Of a DNA stretch of 47,236 nt, positions 1 through 7,389 are shown piece by piece (position 1 is the first letter of the stretch; each line of letters starts with the position of its first letter). The translations under genes were made by a program, and so were the position numbers. Origin of the DNA: Oscillospiraceae bacterium (GTDB taxonomy: Bacteria > Bacillota > Clostridia > Oscillospirales > Ruminococcaceae); the NCBI GenBank assembly GCA_028692035.1, contig JAQUYD010000014.1, positions 1 to 47,236 of the forward strand, given 5' to 3'. The notes under the pieces were generated by a model. The model ran no database searches. It worked only from the letters and a program-made list of their open reading frames with translations, and had not been told where the DNA came from.

Positions 1-1
1 T

Positions 2-133
2 AGGGGTACCTATTCTCTGCAAATACCGACTCCCCAGAGCAATAACAGCGACTATTATTTCTATGGCTGGTCGGTCAGCGAGAATGCGCGCATCCTCGGA
101 ATCTCCAATCTTGCAGCATCAGACTATCCTTGA
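2..133 (+). CDS. C-terminal end of an unrecognised protein (cut by window edge)
   Basis: One frame stays open from the window edge for 43 codons and ends with TGA at 131-133. The peptide is rich in Ser, Asn and Tyr and contains the stretch SDYYFYGWSVSENARI. Its composition looks like real protein rather than chance sequence, but it is too short to assign to a family. It reads in the same direction as the sigma-factor gene that follows 27 bases later and, like that gene, probably belongs to the integrated element inferred to end near 1704. No function is proposed. Confidence 0.4.
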   Translation, partial: RGTYSLQIPTPQSNNSDYYFYGWSVSENARILGISNLAASDYP

Positions 134-160
134 TCTCTGTCGGTTGGCTCGTAGTTAACC

Positions 161-1255
161 ATGGGCGGGGTATCTCAGCAACACTTTGTTGAACTGCTGT
201 TTAACATTTATAAAGACAAGGGCTTTGTAAGCACCGATACCGTCTTTGAGGTGCTAAACAGTGCCGATATGTCTTTGGATGCAGTTGATCGGATATGTGA
301 TGAGCTGCTTTCTATGGGCGTTATCATCAGAGATGACCCCGCAGACTTTTCCGATGACGATGACAGTGAATATGACCGTGGAAAAGTCGATTATGAGCAG
401 CTATACGATGAGGTGTTGTTGCTGGAGCCGGAGCTGAAACCGCTCATTGATTCCTTGCAGCAAATACAGCCACCGCAACACCGCGAGTGGAAAATGTTAA
501 TGCCACAGGCGCAGGCAGGAAACGCTTTCGCACAAAACAGGCTGTGTGAAATGTATTTACGAACGGTCTTGAATCTCTCATACACTATTGCGAAGCGATA
601 TAGCCTTTCAATTTCCGATACATTTGAGGAAGGGATTATCGGCCTACTCACTGCCATTAAAAAATTTAATTCGTTGGATCATGATGTATTTCCAACATAT
701 TTTCCGTTGTGGGTTAGACAGTGTATTTTTAGGAGTATCCCATTTTCGCCCAAACCGGATGCTTACTTTCCAGTACATGTTAAGGACAAACTTTACAGCA
801 TATTTGAACTTGTAAAAAACCATTACTGCGAATTGTGCGATACTGCGACATACTGTCCAAACCTTGTTAGGAGCATTACAGAGACGCTTGAATGTACGCC
901 TGAACTTGCAATCCAGTATCTCGATTATTTCATACCAACGGAAAGTCTTGAGCAAATATCAGAAGAAACTCCAGAAGCGGTGTCTGATGAAGGTGTCTTT
1001 AGCCTGCGTTATGATGAACAGCTCGATACAAACAGGCTCTGCTATCTTGTGCGAAAGGAATTGTCTGTCCTAAAGCTTCGAGAGCAGCGAATTATGTATT
1101 TGCGTTATGGCTTTGAGGACGATATCGTTCATACGCTCGAAGAAGTTGGCGCAGAGTATGGATTAACCAGGGAAAGAATTCGGCAAATTGAGGCTAAAGT
1201 AATACGCAAGCTACGGCATCCTTCCCATAGCAAACGTCTGAAGGATTTTTGGTAA
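161..1255 (+). CDS. Sigma-70 family sigma factor, primary (RpoD/SigA)-like paralogue
   Basis: This is a 364-residue sigma factor with the layout of a primary sigma. Residues about 10-60 resemble region 1.1 (KDKGFVSTDTVFEVL, then DELLSMGVIIRDD), followed by an acidic linker. Region 2 (about 120-190) has AKRYSLS, EEGIIGLLTAIKKF and PLWVRQCIFRSI, which match the promoter -10 recognition helix. A weaker region 3 follows (PVHVKDKL), and region 4 near the C-terminus is very well conserved (LRYGF, TLEEVGAEYGLTRERIRQIE, KLRHPSHSKRL). The ATG at 161 is the first start after an in-frame TAG at 152, and no good ribosome site is visible before it. Base composition is clearly more A+T-rich than the genes after 1720. 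Together with the tRNA-Ser fragment at 1647-1704, this suggests the gene is carried by an integrated element. It is unlikely to be the housekeeping sigma because regions 1.1 and 3 are divergent. Confidence 0.85.
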   Translation: MGGVSQQHFVELLFNIYKDKGFVSTDTVFEVLNSADMSLDAVDRICDELLSMGVIIRDDPADFSDDDDSEYDRGKVDYEQLYDEVLLLEPELKPLIDSLQQIQPPQHREWKMLMPQAQAGNAFAQNRLCEMYLRTVLNLSYTIAKRYSLSISDTFEEGIIGLLTAIKKFNSLDHDVFPTYFPLWVRQCIFRSIPFSPKPDAYFPVHVKDKLYSIFELVKNHYCELCDTATYCPNLVRSITETLECTPELAIQYLDYFIPTESLEQISEETPEAVSDEGVFSLRYDEQLDTNRLCYLVRKELSVLKLREQRIMYLRYGFEDDIVHTLEEVGAEYGLTRERIRQIEAKVIRKLRHPSHSKRLKDFW

Positions 1256-1646
1256 AGGATAGAGCTTCGTGTTTTAGGAATTTAATACACACCAGTAACA
1301 AATACAAATGACTAGCCTTAAAGCTTTTCTTATTTGCTTCACAAAACAGGGTGTTATTTTAACCGCTTAGTGGGTCATAGTATATCTTATCTATTTTCTT
1401 GTTCATTTGATAAGTTTGATTTTTAGTTACGAAACGTGATTCATCTTTTTGGTTTTGGATAACAATATAATTGTTATCCAAAATCTCGTGTTATAAATTT
1501 GTTATCAAACTCTCCAGCAAGGAGATTTGGAGCGATATATGAAATTATAACGAGAAACATAGAAACCCTGATTTCATGCGGGTTTCAAGCATTGAGATAC
1601 ATAGCCTTATGTAAGCTTATGAAGCCTTTTACCCCGTTTTTTATGC
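1256..1646. other. A+T-rich non-coding right end of the putative integrated element
   Basis: These 391 bases hold no convincing gene. They contain a perfect 14-bp inverted repeat at 1453-1483 and a small hairpin with GAAACCC at 1562-1568 and GGGTTTC at 1580-1586. The stretch then runs into the tRNA-Ser 3' half. A 105-codon frame starting at 1499 reads straight through the tRNA fragment and the terminator behind it, so it was not accepted as a gene. Confidence 0.5.
1453..1483. repeat. Perfect 14-bp inverted repeat with 3-base spacer
   Basis: The left arm TTTTGGATAACAAT (1453-1466) and the right arm ATTGTTATCCAAAA (1470-1483) are exact reverse complements separated by ATA. It lies between the sigma-factor gene and the tRNA-Ser fragment. 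It could be an operator, a recombinase or excisionase binding site, or a hairpin. No T-run follows, so an intrinsic terminator is less likely. Confidence 0.75.
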
Positions 1647-1704
1647 CTCGAAATCAGGTAGTCCAGCAATGGGCTCGTGGGTTCGAATCCCACCGCTTCC
1701 GCCA
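1647..1704 (+). mobile_element. 3' half of tRNA-Ser(CGA): putative attachment-site remnant
   Basis: The sequence reads as a tRNA-Ser from the anticodon loop to the CCA end. The loop is CTCGAAA (1647-1653, anticodon CGA at 1649-1651), followed by the 3' anticodon stem TCAGG and a long class II variable arm whose stem AGTCCA/TGGGCT encloses GCAA. The T arm is GTGGG-TTCGAAT-CCCAC (1677-1693), then comes the acceptor strand CGCTTCC, discriminator G and CCA (1702-1704). The 5' half is absent: no GGAAGCG acceptor strand or matching CCTGA stem lies upstream. Identity that begins in the anticodon loop is what tRNA-targeting integrases leave at the far end of an element. The intact gene would then lie beyond the left window edge. 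A simple tRNA pseudogene is the alternative. Confidence 0.75.
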
Positions 1705-1723
1705 CGTCGCAGCGGATTCCGCT

Positions 1724-1769
1724 GTGATAGAAAAACACCCAGTCCGGAGACTGGGTGTTTTTCTATCAC
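1724..1769. terminator. Strong 21-bp hairpin terminator behind the tRNA-Ser 3' half
   Basis: Bases 1724-1744 and 1749-1769 pair perfectly around the loop CGGA, with A-tract and T-tract in the two arms. It would stop transcription in either direction and was probably the terminator of the original tRNA-Ser gene. Confidence 0.8.
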
Positions 1770-1861
1770 TTCATCGCTGCTCCTTTTCCGCAAAAGGTCA
1801 TGTTCGCATCGGCTAAGCCCTTGCAAACGTGGACTTTATACGCCGATTCGCTCACTATCAA

Positions 1862-1911
1862 CATTAAAAAGGGAGCGGGATGTTCACCCACATCTCGCTC
1901 CCTTTTTAATG
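1862..1911. terminator. 22-bp hairpin terminator after the thioesterase gene
   Basis: Arms 1862-1883 and 1890-1911 pair over 22 bases with a single G-T wobble. The stem ends in A5/T5 tracts and the loop is TCACCC. It sits 11 bases beyond the stop of the minus-strand thioesterase and most likely ends that transcript. Confidence 0.85.
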
Positions 1912-1921
1912 GCATTCCTCT

Positions 1922-2401
1922 TTAAAACTTCTTTCTCCGCCGCTCTTTCCGCAACCCGGCCCGCAGTACGCCGGATTCGAACTCCGCTTTTTCCTCTTCT
2001 GTGTCGCACAAAAGGCCCGGCACCTGCGCCGGATTCTCCTCTTCATCCAGTGCAACCATGATCAGGTACGCCCGGTTGATATGGGATTTGCAGCCGTCCA
2101 GCTCTTCTACAAACGTATCCACCCGGACTTCCATGGAGGTCCGGCCCACCCAAGTCAGCTGCCCCTCGATGACGATAGTGCTATTGACATAAGCGCCGGA
2201 CTGAAACTGTAGATTGTCGATACAAGCGGTTGTCACATTACATCCTGAATGACGCCGGGCAGCCACTGCCGCCACAACGTCGATCCATTCCACCAGTTTG
2301 CCGCCGAACAGCCGGTTATAGCCGTTGATGTGCTCCGGCATCAGGATCTGAATTTGGGTTGTCTTCGATTCAAACACGTGTTTGGCCGGTCTCGCCTCCA
2401 T
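1922..2401 (-). CDS. Acyl-CoA thioesterase, single hotdog domain (YciA/ACOT type)
   Basis: This 159-residue protein belongs to the hotdog acyl-CoA hydrolases, which cleave acyl-CoA thioesters to free acid and CoA. The diagnostic segment is near the N-terminus: MPEHINGYNRLFGGKLVEW, then IDVVAAVAARRHSG with the conserved Asn and Asp region. The core strands follow (QFQSGAYV, GRTSMEVRVDTFVEE), and a basic tail ends the protein. The length is normal for the family. The ATG at 2401 has AAGAAGGGG about 7 bases upstream. It lies 105 bases downstream of aroK on the same strand and may be read through from aroE-aroK or have its own promoter. The substrate chain length cannot be read from the sequence. 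Confidence 0.85.
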   Translation of the reverse strand: MEARPAKHVFESKTTQIQILMPEHINGYNRLFGGKLVEWIDVVAAVAARRHSGCNVTTACIDNLQFQSGAYVNSTIVIEGQLTWVGRTSMEVRVDTFVEELDGCKSHINRAYLIMVALDEEENPAQVPGLLCDTEEEKAEFESGVLRAGLRKERRRKKF

Positions 2402-2506
2402 TGTGGCACCCCTTCTTTCTGCTGGAATTGTTTGTTTTCTTTGTTCCCTGCCGGTTGCGCGTAAAACCGGGTTCCTGCGCGTTATAGCGCAAGATCAAAA
2501 GCCGCT

Positions 2507-3010
2507 TTATTTTCGGTTCAACGCCCCTAGCACGGATAAGGCCGCCTGCCGCGGCGGCAGCGCGGCATCCGCCACCAGGCTGGCTCGGGACTGATACACC
2601 GGTTCGCGCTGCCGGAAAATCTCCAACAGCGCTTCCTTTGTATTCTGCCGCACCAGCGGCCGGTTGCTTTGCCGGATACGCTCATAGCAAACGTCAAAAT
2701 CGGCCTTTAAGAACACCATTTCGCCGGTCTGGGCCAGGATTTTGGCGTTTTCCCCATCCAGCACCGTGCCGCCGCCACAGCATAAAATCAGTCCGGTCTG
2801 CCCGGCCATTTCGGCGCAGACTGCCCGTTCCATCTCCCGGAAGGCGGCCTCCCCGTCTGACGCAAAAATATCCGGGATGGCCCGTCCGTATTTATGTTCC
2901 AAATAGGCGTCGGTATCCAATAACGGCCGGTTGGTCATCTGGGCCAACAGCGCGCCTACTGTGGATTTTCCGCAGCCCATAAATCCAAACAATATGATAT
3001 TATTTTTCAT
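2507..3010 (-). CDS. aroK: Shikimate kinase
   Basis: Shikimate kinase phosphorylates shikimate at O3 with ATP in the chorismate pathway. The 167-residue protein begins MKNNIILFGFMGCGKSTVG, which contains the P-loop. Next come the substrate-binding DTD at 32-34, a GGG motif (LILCCGGGTVLD) and the lid Arg in SNRPLV. The frame is open further upstream, but the ATG at 3010 gives the family's usual N-terminus. That ATG overlaps the aroE stop by four bases (ATGA), so the two genes are probably translationally coupled. With aroE it forms a two-gene aromatic-pathway operon. Confidence 0.93.
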   Translation of the reverse strand: MKNNIILFGFMGCGKSTVGALLAQMTNRPLLDTDAYLEHKYGRAIPDIFASDGEAAFREMERAVCAEMAGQTGLILCCGGGTVLDGENAKILAQTGEMVFLKADFDVCYERIRQSNRPLVRQNTKEALLEIFRQREPVYQSRASLVADAALPPRQAALSVLGALNRK

Positions 3011-3846
3011 TTCCCAGCCTCTAACTGCGCTTCCATCTCTCGGATCAGCGCTGCGATATCCTCGTCCCGATAAGCGGCGCCGTACCAATTCTGGTGGGCC
3101 TGCACCGCCTGCCAGACCAGCATTGCCATCCCGCCGATCACATGGCAGCCCGCCTGTCGGGCTAGCCGCATCAGCTTGGTCTGCACCGGGTTATAGATAG
3201 CCTCGAACAGGTTTTCGCACCGGGGCAGCACCGCCGGATCCAGCGGCAGATCCTCCACGTTGGGATACATTCCTACGGGGGTGGCATTGATCAGCCACCG
3301 GTACCGGCCGTTCTGCTCTGGCAGGCTCTCCAACGTCGTTACCCGCACCGGCGCCGCGTTGGGAACCGCCTGCGCCATTTCCGCCTGCAAGTGCCGGGCC
3401 TTTTCCAGGCCGGAAGGTCGGACAGCCAGCGTTACCGCCGCCCCCTGCCGCGCCGCTTCAATGGCAAACATCCGCCCCACGCCGCCAGCCCCGGCGATGA
3501 GCACCTCTCCGCTTAGGGGGATCCCTTCCAGCGAGTGCAAAAAACCTACGCAGTCGGTGTTATAGCCGGTGCCGCCGTCCCTGCAATCCACCACATTGAC
3601 CGCGCCGTATCGCTGGGCAGTCTCATCCAGCCGCGCGCAAAAAGGGATGATCTGCTGCTTATAGGGGATGGTAATATTAAACCCGTCCAGCTGCCGCAGA
3701 TAAGGCCAGAGCCCGCCAAACTGTTCCGGCGGCGTTTGCAGCACCTCGTATTCCGCCTGTTGGCCTGACAGTTCAAACAGCCGCTGGTGGATTGGCGGGG
3801 ACATGGTGTGTCCCAGGGGGTATCCCAAAATGGCAAACCGTTTCAT
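3007..3846 (-). CDS. aroE: Shikimate dehydrogenase
   Basis: AroE reduces 3-dehydroshikimate to shikimate with NADPH. The 279-residue protein starts MKRFAILGYPLGHTMSP, the family's substrate-binding N-terminus. The catalytic Lys is in NITIPYK and the Asp in NTDCVGF. A Rossmann motif IAGAGGVGRMF and the segment INATPVGMYP follow. The ATG at 3846 was chosen over a longer open frame (to 3975) because it gives the normal start, has AGAGGGATGG just upstream, and lies after a good promoter at 3881-3909. The stop overlaps the start of aroK. Confidence 0.93.
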   Translation of the reverse strand: MKRFAILGYPLGHTMSPPIHQRLFELSGQQAEYEVLQTPPEQFGGLWPYLRQLDGFNITIPYKQQIIPFCARLDETAQRYGAVNVVDCRDGGTGYNTDCVGFLHSLEGIPLSGEVLIAGAGGVGRMFAIEAARQGAAVTLAVRPSGLEKARHLQAEMAQAVPNAAPVRVTTLESLPEQNGRYRWLINATPVGMYPNVEDLPLDPAVLPRCENLFEAIYNPVQTKLMRLARQAGCHVIGGMAMLVWQAVQAHQNWYGAAYRDEDIAALIREMEAQLEAGK

Positions 3847-3880
3847 GTTCCATCCCTCTTTCTCGGTAATGAATCGATGT

Positions 3881-3909
3881 ATTTTATTCCTTTTCTCCCC
3901 GGTTGTCAA
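3881..3909 (-). promoter_or_regulatory. SigA-type promoter for aroE-aroK
   Basis: On the minus strand TTGACA (3904-3909) is followed after 17 bases by TAAAAT (3881-3886), 35 bases before the aroE ATG. It is divergent from the acpP promoter at 3969-3997. Confidence 0.75.
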
Positions 3910-3968
3910 GGGATTTGTGGGATATTTGTGAAAAGCTGAGAATTTTCCTTTTTCCCTCCTAAATACTG

Positions 3969-3997
3969 TTGACAACCGGAGAAAATATGAATATGAT
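3969..3997 (+). promoter_or_regulatory. SigA-type promoter for acpP
   Basis: TTGACA (3969-3974) and TATGAT (3992-3997) are separated by 17 bases, 35 bases before the acpP ATG. A full AGGAGGAA ribosome site lies at 4017-4024. This near-consensus arrangement fits a highly expressed gene. Confidence 0.85.
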
Positions 3998-4032
3998 AGG
4001 TCAAGAACAACAATTTAGGAGGAATTTCCCAC

Positions 4033-4260
4033 ATGGTATTCGAAAAGGTTAGAGAAATCATCTGCGATCAATTGGACGTTGCAGAAGACGACGTAACAAT
4101 GGAGTCGAATATTGCCGACGACCTGGGCGCCGATTCTCTCGACATTGTGGATCTGGTTATGAGTTTGGAAGAGGAATTCGACGCGGAATTCCCGGACGAG
4201 GACATTGAATCGATCAAAACCGTTGGCGATGTCGTCAAGTTTATTGAGGACCGCATCTAG
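4033..4260 (+). CDS. acpP: Acyl carrier protein
   Basis: ACP carries growing acyl chains on a phosphopantetheine arm for the type II fatty-acid synthase. The 75-residue, strongly acidic protein has the attachment motif [14 protein letters not shown] with Ser35 as the modified residue. It ends in the usual helix [15 protein letters not shown]. It stands alone between its own promoter and a terminator at 4274-4312, not in a fab operon. The consensus promoter and ribosome site predict high expression. Confidence 0.95.
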   Translation: MVFEKVREIICDQLDVAEDDVTMESNIADDLGADSLDIVDLVMSLEEEFDAEFPDEDIESIKTVGDVVKFIEDRI

Positions 4261-4273
4261 TTTCCGCCTTTTT

Positions 4274-4312
4274 AAGAGCCGTCTGTAAGGGAATACAGGC
4301 GGCTCTTTTTTC
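4274..4312 (+). terminator. Intrinsic terminator of acpP
   Basis: Arms 4274-4287 and 4294-4307 pair over 14 bases with one G-T wobble and are followed by a T-run. Confidence 0.9.
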
Positions 4313-4320
4313 TGCCTTTG

Positions 4321-4349
4321 TTGAAATCGGCGGAAATGTATATTATAAT
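4321..4349 (+). promoter_or_regulatory. SigA-type promoter for proS
   Basis: TTGAAA (4321-4326), 17 bases, then TATAAT (4344-4349). The leader to the proS ATG is only about 55 bases, too short for a T-box. AGGAG at 4394-4398 is the ribosome site. Confidence 0.75.
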
Positions 4350-4408
4350 GATTGTTTAGAAGAAACTAACTTAGATAGCCAAACGTATCAAACAGGAGTG
4401 AATGCAAG

Positions 4409-5845
4409 ATGGCGGATAACAAAAAAATGGTCGAATCCATCACCTCAATGGAAGAGGATTTTGCCAAATGGTATACCGATGTGGTAAAAAAAGCCGAGCT
4501 GATCGATTATTCCAGCGTGCGCGGATGCATGATCCTGCGCCCCTATGGATATGCCATTTGGGAGCATATTCAAAAATGGCTGGACGACGCGTTTAAAGCC
4601 ACCGGCCATGAGAATGTCTATATGCCCATGCTCATCCCCGAAAGCCTGCTGCAAAAAGAAAAGGACCATGTGGAAGGCTTTGCGCCGGAGGTGGCGTGGG
4701 TCACCTACGGCGGCAACGAAAAGCTGGCCGAGCGGTTGTGCGTCCGCCCCACCTCTGAGACTTTATTCTGTGAACATTATTCCCATATTATCAAATCCTA
4801 CCGGGATCTACCCAAACTGTACAACCAATGGTGTTCGGTGATCCGGTGGGAAAAAACCACCCGCCCCTTCCTGCGGACGATGGAATTTCTGTGGCAGGAA
4901 GGCCATACCATGCACGAAACGGCGGACGAAGCGGTAACCGAAACCGAACAGATGTTAAACATCTACGCAAAGCTGTGCGAGGACGCACTGGCAATCCCTG
5001 TGGTCAAGGGCAAGAAAACGGACAAGGAAAAATTTGCCGGGGCGGAATCCACCTATACCATCGAAGCGATGATGCACGACGGAAAATCTTTGCAGGCGGG
5101 CACCTCCCATTATTTCGGGGACGGCTTTGCCAAAGCCTTTGACATCCAGTTCTCCGGCCGGGACAACAAGCTCCAATACCCGCACCAAACCTCCTGGGGC
5201 GTGACCACCCGCCTGATCGGCGCCATTATTATGACCCACGGCGACAACAACGGCCTGGTACTTCCTCCGCAGGTAGCCCCTATCCAGGTGGTCATCATCC
5301 CGGTGGCCCAGCACAAGGAAGGGGTGCTGGAAAAGGCGGGCGAACTCAAAACACGACTGGAAAAATTCTGCCGGGTCAAGATGGACGATTCCAACAACTC
5401 CCCCGGTTGGAAATACGCCGAGTATGAGATGAAAGGCGTTCCGCTGCGGCTGGAAATCGGCCCGCGGGATATCGAACAGAACCAGTGCGTGCTGGTCCGC
5501 CGGGACAACCGGGAAAAAACCGTTATCAGCCTGGACGAATTGGAAACCGCCATCCCGAAATTGCTGGAAAAACTGCATGACAGCCTGTTCCAAAAAGCGA
5601 TGGAAAATCGGGAAAAGCGCACGTTTGTCGCCCACAATCTGGACGAAATGGTTCAGCTGGCTGGCGGAGAGAACGGCTTTATCAAAACCATGTGGTGCGG
5701 CGATCCCGCCTGCGAGGAAGCTTTTAAGGAAAAAGCCGGCGTTTCCTCCCGCTGCATGCCCTTTGAGCAGGAGCATCTGGACGATGTTTGCGCTTGCTGC
5801 GGCAAGCCCGCTAAGGCGATGGTCTACTGGGGTAAAGCCTATTAA
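4409..5845 (+). CDS. proS: Prolyl-tRNA synthetase, archaeal/eukaryotic-type (ProS type 3)
   Basis: This class II synthetase charges tRNA-Pro. The 478-residue protein lacks the editing insertion of the longer bacterial form and has the short archaeal-type layout. Motif 2 is in the stretch [20 protein letters not shown], with the HTMH segment just after, and motif 3 is in [16 protein letters not shown]. An anticodon-binding domain ([11 protein letters not shown] onward) follows, then a C-terminal zinc-binding domain with CGDPAC and CACC. It ends in a Tyr (VYWGKAY), as is typical of this type. It is monocistronic, with a promoter at 4321-4349 and a terminator at 5856-5892. Confidence 0.95.
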   Translation: MADNKKMVESITSMEEDFAKWYTDVVKKAELIDYSSVRGCMILRPYGYAIWEHIQKWLDDAFKATGHENVYMPMLIPESLLQKEKDHVEGFAPEVAWVTYGGNEKLAERLCVRPTSETLFCEHYSHIIKSYRDLPKLYNQWCSVIRWEKTTRPFLRTMEFLWQEGHTMHETADEAVTETEQMLNIYAKLCEDALAIPVVKGKKTDKEKFAGAESTYTIEAMMHDGKSLQAGTSHYFGDGFAKAFDIQFSGRDNKLQYPHQTSWGVTTRLIGAIIMTHGDNNGLVLPPQVAPIQVVIIPVAQHKEGVLEKAGELKTRLEKFCRVKMDDSNNSPGWKYAEYEMKGVPLRLEIGPRDIEQNQCVLVRRDNREKTVISLDELETAIPKLLEKLHDSLFQKAMENREKRTFVAHNLDEMVQLAGGENGFIKTMWCGDPACEEAFKEKAGVSSRCMPFEQEHLDDVCACCGKPAKAMVYWGKAY

Positions 5846-5855
5846 AAACCGGATC

Positions 5856-5897
5856 AAAGTCCCCATTTCGAGCCCCTCGAAATGGGGACTTTTCCTT
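5856..5897 (+). terminator. Intrinsic terminator of proS
   Basis: A perfect 17-bp stem (5856-5872 with 5876-5892, loop CCC) is followed by a T-rich stretch. Confidence 0.9.
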
Positions 5898-5964
5898 TCC
5901 TTTTCACATCTGTCTTGAGCGGCCGTGCCAATACGGCTGCAAATCGCTTAAAAAGGAGAACAAT

Positions 5965-6933
5965 ATGGAATTTCCGCTGCCACTTCGTATGTCCATCGAA
6001 CAAAAAGCCCAGGACACAGGAACAGCCAGCCTTACAAAAGAAGCACAGGATCTTTCTCTGCGCTACCGGGGGGAAAGTGGGCATGGCAAACGGCTGGTCA
6101 CAAGCGACCGCCAGGCTCTGGCTTACGCCGCCGTGCGGATGCCCGCTACCTTTGGGGCGGTGGCATCCGCCCTGGAGCATACCCTGCCGCTTTTGGCCCG
6201 CTCCCCCGCCACCTTGCTGGACGTGGGCGCTGGGACCGGCGCTGCCTGCTGGGCGGCGGACGCCCTTTTGGATCTGGAATCGGTCGTTTGCCTGGAACGG
6301 GAACCCTATATGGCCCAGCTGGGGCAGGCGCTGATGGCCGGCGGACCGGCCGCGCTACAAAACGCCCGCTGGCTTTCCAGCGACATCGCCGAAAGGGGCC
6401 CGTTGCCTCGCGCCCAACTGGTCGCTGCCTCTTATGTGTTGGGCGAAATGCGCCCAGAGGAACGCCCTGCCGCCCTGTCCCGGCTGTGGGACGCGGCGGA
6501 AAGCCTGCTGCTTTTGGTGGAACCGGGCACTCCCGAGGGCTTTCGGCAGCTAAAAGAGGCCCGGGCGTTTCTCCTTGGTCAAAAGGCGGTGCTACTGGCC
6601 CCCTGTCCCCACGAAAATGCCTGCCCACTCCCGCCCGACGATTGGTGCCATTTCACCTGCCGGGTAGCCCGCAGCCGCCTTCACCGGCAGCTAAAGGGCG
6701 GAGAGGCCCCCTATGAGGATGAAAAGTTTTGTTATCTGGCCTTTTCCCGGGAAAAGGCCCCTCGGGCAGCGGCCCGGATTCTGCGCCATCCGCAGATTGA
6801 AAGCGGCCGGATCACCCTGCGCCTTTGTACGCCGGATAGGATTGGTGATCTGCCAGTGCGCAAGCGGGATGGCAGCCTGTTCAAAGCCGCCCGCAAAGCG
6901 AACTGCGGCGATGCGTTCCCTTCGGAAATATAG
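5965..6933 (+). CDS. Rsm22/METTL17-like methyltransferase-fold protein
   Basis: The 322-residue protein matches the Rsm22 family, relatives of the mitochondrial small-subunit assembly factor METTL17. It has an S-adenosylmethionine site, LLDVGAGTGAACWAADA, at about residues 83-100. The family signatures follow: LVEPGTPEGFRQLKEAR, then CPHENACP and DWCHFTCRVAR. The cysteines of those motifs correspond to the iron-sulfur ligands known in this family. AAAAAGGAG precedes the ATG at 5965. The likely role is in ribosomal small-subunit assembly; whether it methylates anything is uncertain even for characterised members. No terminator with a clear T-run follows the stop. The gene carries an internal 22-bp palindrome at 6738-6759. 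Confidence 0.85.
   Translation: MEFPLPLRMSIEQKAQDTGTASLTKEAQDLSLRYRGESGHGKRLVTSDRQALAYAAVRMPATFGAVASALEHTLPLLARSPATLLDVGAGTGAACWAADALLDLESVVCLEREPYMAQLGQALMAGGPAALQNARWLSSDIAERGPLPRAQLVAASYVLGEMRPEERPAALSRLWDAAESLLLLVEPGTPEGFRQLKEARAFLLGQKAVLLAPCPHENACPLPPDDWCHFTCRVARSRLHRQLKGGEAPYEDEKFCYLAFSREKAPRAAARILRHPQIESGRITLRLCTPDRIGDLPVRKRDGSLFKAARKANCGDAFPSEI
6738..6759. repeat. 22-bp perfect palindrome with a Noc-binding-site-like core
   Basis: The palindrome GGCCTTTTCCC/GGGAAAAGGCC lies inside the Rsm22-like gene. Its central 12 bases, TTTCCCGGGAAA, equal the core of the Bacillus subtilis Noc site (ATTTCCCGGGAAAT). A Noc homologue is encoded at 39767-40582. The functional link is inferred. Confidence 0.45.
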
Positions 6934-7066
6934 CCGCGCCCCTTTTTGAAATCCAACCGATCTGGCGCCGCCCCTGCGGGAGGGAATTCCCTTTCTGCAT
7001 AGGCCGGCGCTTTTGTTTTCCTCGGCGCCGCTAGGCAAAAGGTATCCTCCACCAGCCTTCCCTCGC

Positions 7067-7095
7067 TTGCCTATGCCTGTGGAATTTGGTATAAT
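7067..7095 (+). promoter_or_regulatory. Promoter of the ribozyme-ACT-glmS transcript
   Basis: TTGCCT (7067-7072), 17 bases, then TATAAT (7090-7095). A start near 7102 would give a leader of roughly 120 bases before the ribozyme cleavage site. The rest of 6934-7221 shows no gene. Confidence 0.7.
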
Positions 7096-7221
7096 AAATT
7101 TATAGCCCTTCTGTCGGAACATTCCGGCGGCGCCCCGCATAGGATGGGGTGCTGGGCAAACGGAAAGGAGGGTCGTTTTGAAAAAAGATTGAAAGGAGGA
7201 TTTTGAGCATAAAACGAAAAA

Positions 7222-7361
7222 GCGCCACAGCCGCGCACCGCGCGGTCGACGAGGCGGGAGGAGTATCGAAATCTCGGCGGATGCCTCCCCGCAGCGTTCC
7301 CCTGTGAGAGAATACAGCAAAACCGCGGGCAACCGCCGGCACAATATGGTATTCTGGGAAC
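7222..7361 (+). ncRNA. glmS ribozyme (glucosamine-6-phosphate-activated self-cleaving riboswitch)
   Basis: The sequence matches the conserved core of the glmS ribozyme. The cleavage context AAGCGCC places the scissile bond between A7221 and G7222. A short P1 hairpin (CCGCGC, loop ACC, GCGCGG) is followed by CGACGAGG, then TATCGAAATCTCGGCGG and ATGCCTCCC (about 7250-7289). These segments coincide almost base for base with the Bacillus subtilis core. GTTCCC (7296-7301) and AGAATAC (7309-7315) pair with GTATTCTGGGAAC (7349-7361) to close the P3/P4 region. In the known mechanism glucosamine-6-phosphate binds and the RNA cleaves itself, exposing the downstream mRNA to decay. Here the first gene behind it is not glmS but the ACT-domain gene at 7390. 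Confidence 0.93.
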
Positions 7362-7389
7362 AAGCTTTGATTGAATTTGGAGAACGGTT

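Noticed and set aside
1499-1816. A 105-codon plus-strand frame at the element junction.
   Set aside because: It reads through the tRNA-Ser fragment and the 21-bp terminator and has no family resemblance.
4350-4408. A T-box leader for proS.
   Set aside because: The leader after the promoter is only about 55 bases, with no specifier loop or antiterminator motif.
4955-5866. A 303-codon minus-strand frame opposite proS.
   Set aside because: It is fully antisense to an unmistakable prolyl-tRNA synthetase and shows no domain.
7203-7307. A 34-codon frame starting with TTG behind a strong AAAGGAGG.
   Set aside because: It lies across the glmS ribozyme core, whose RNA conservation fully explains the sequence, and the peptide has no recognisable feature.
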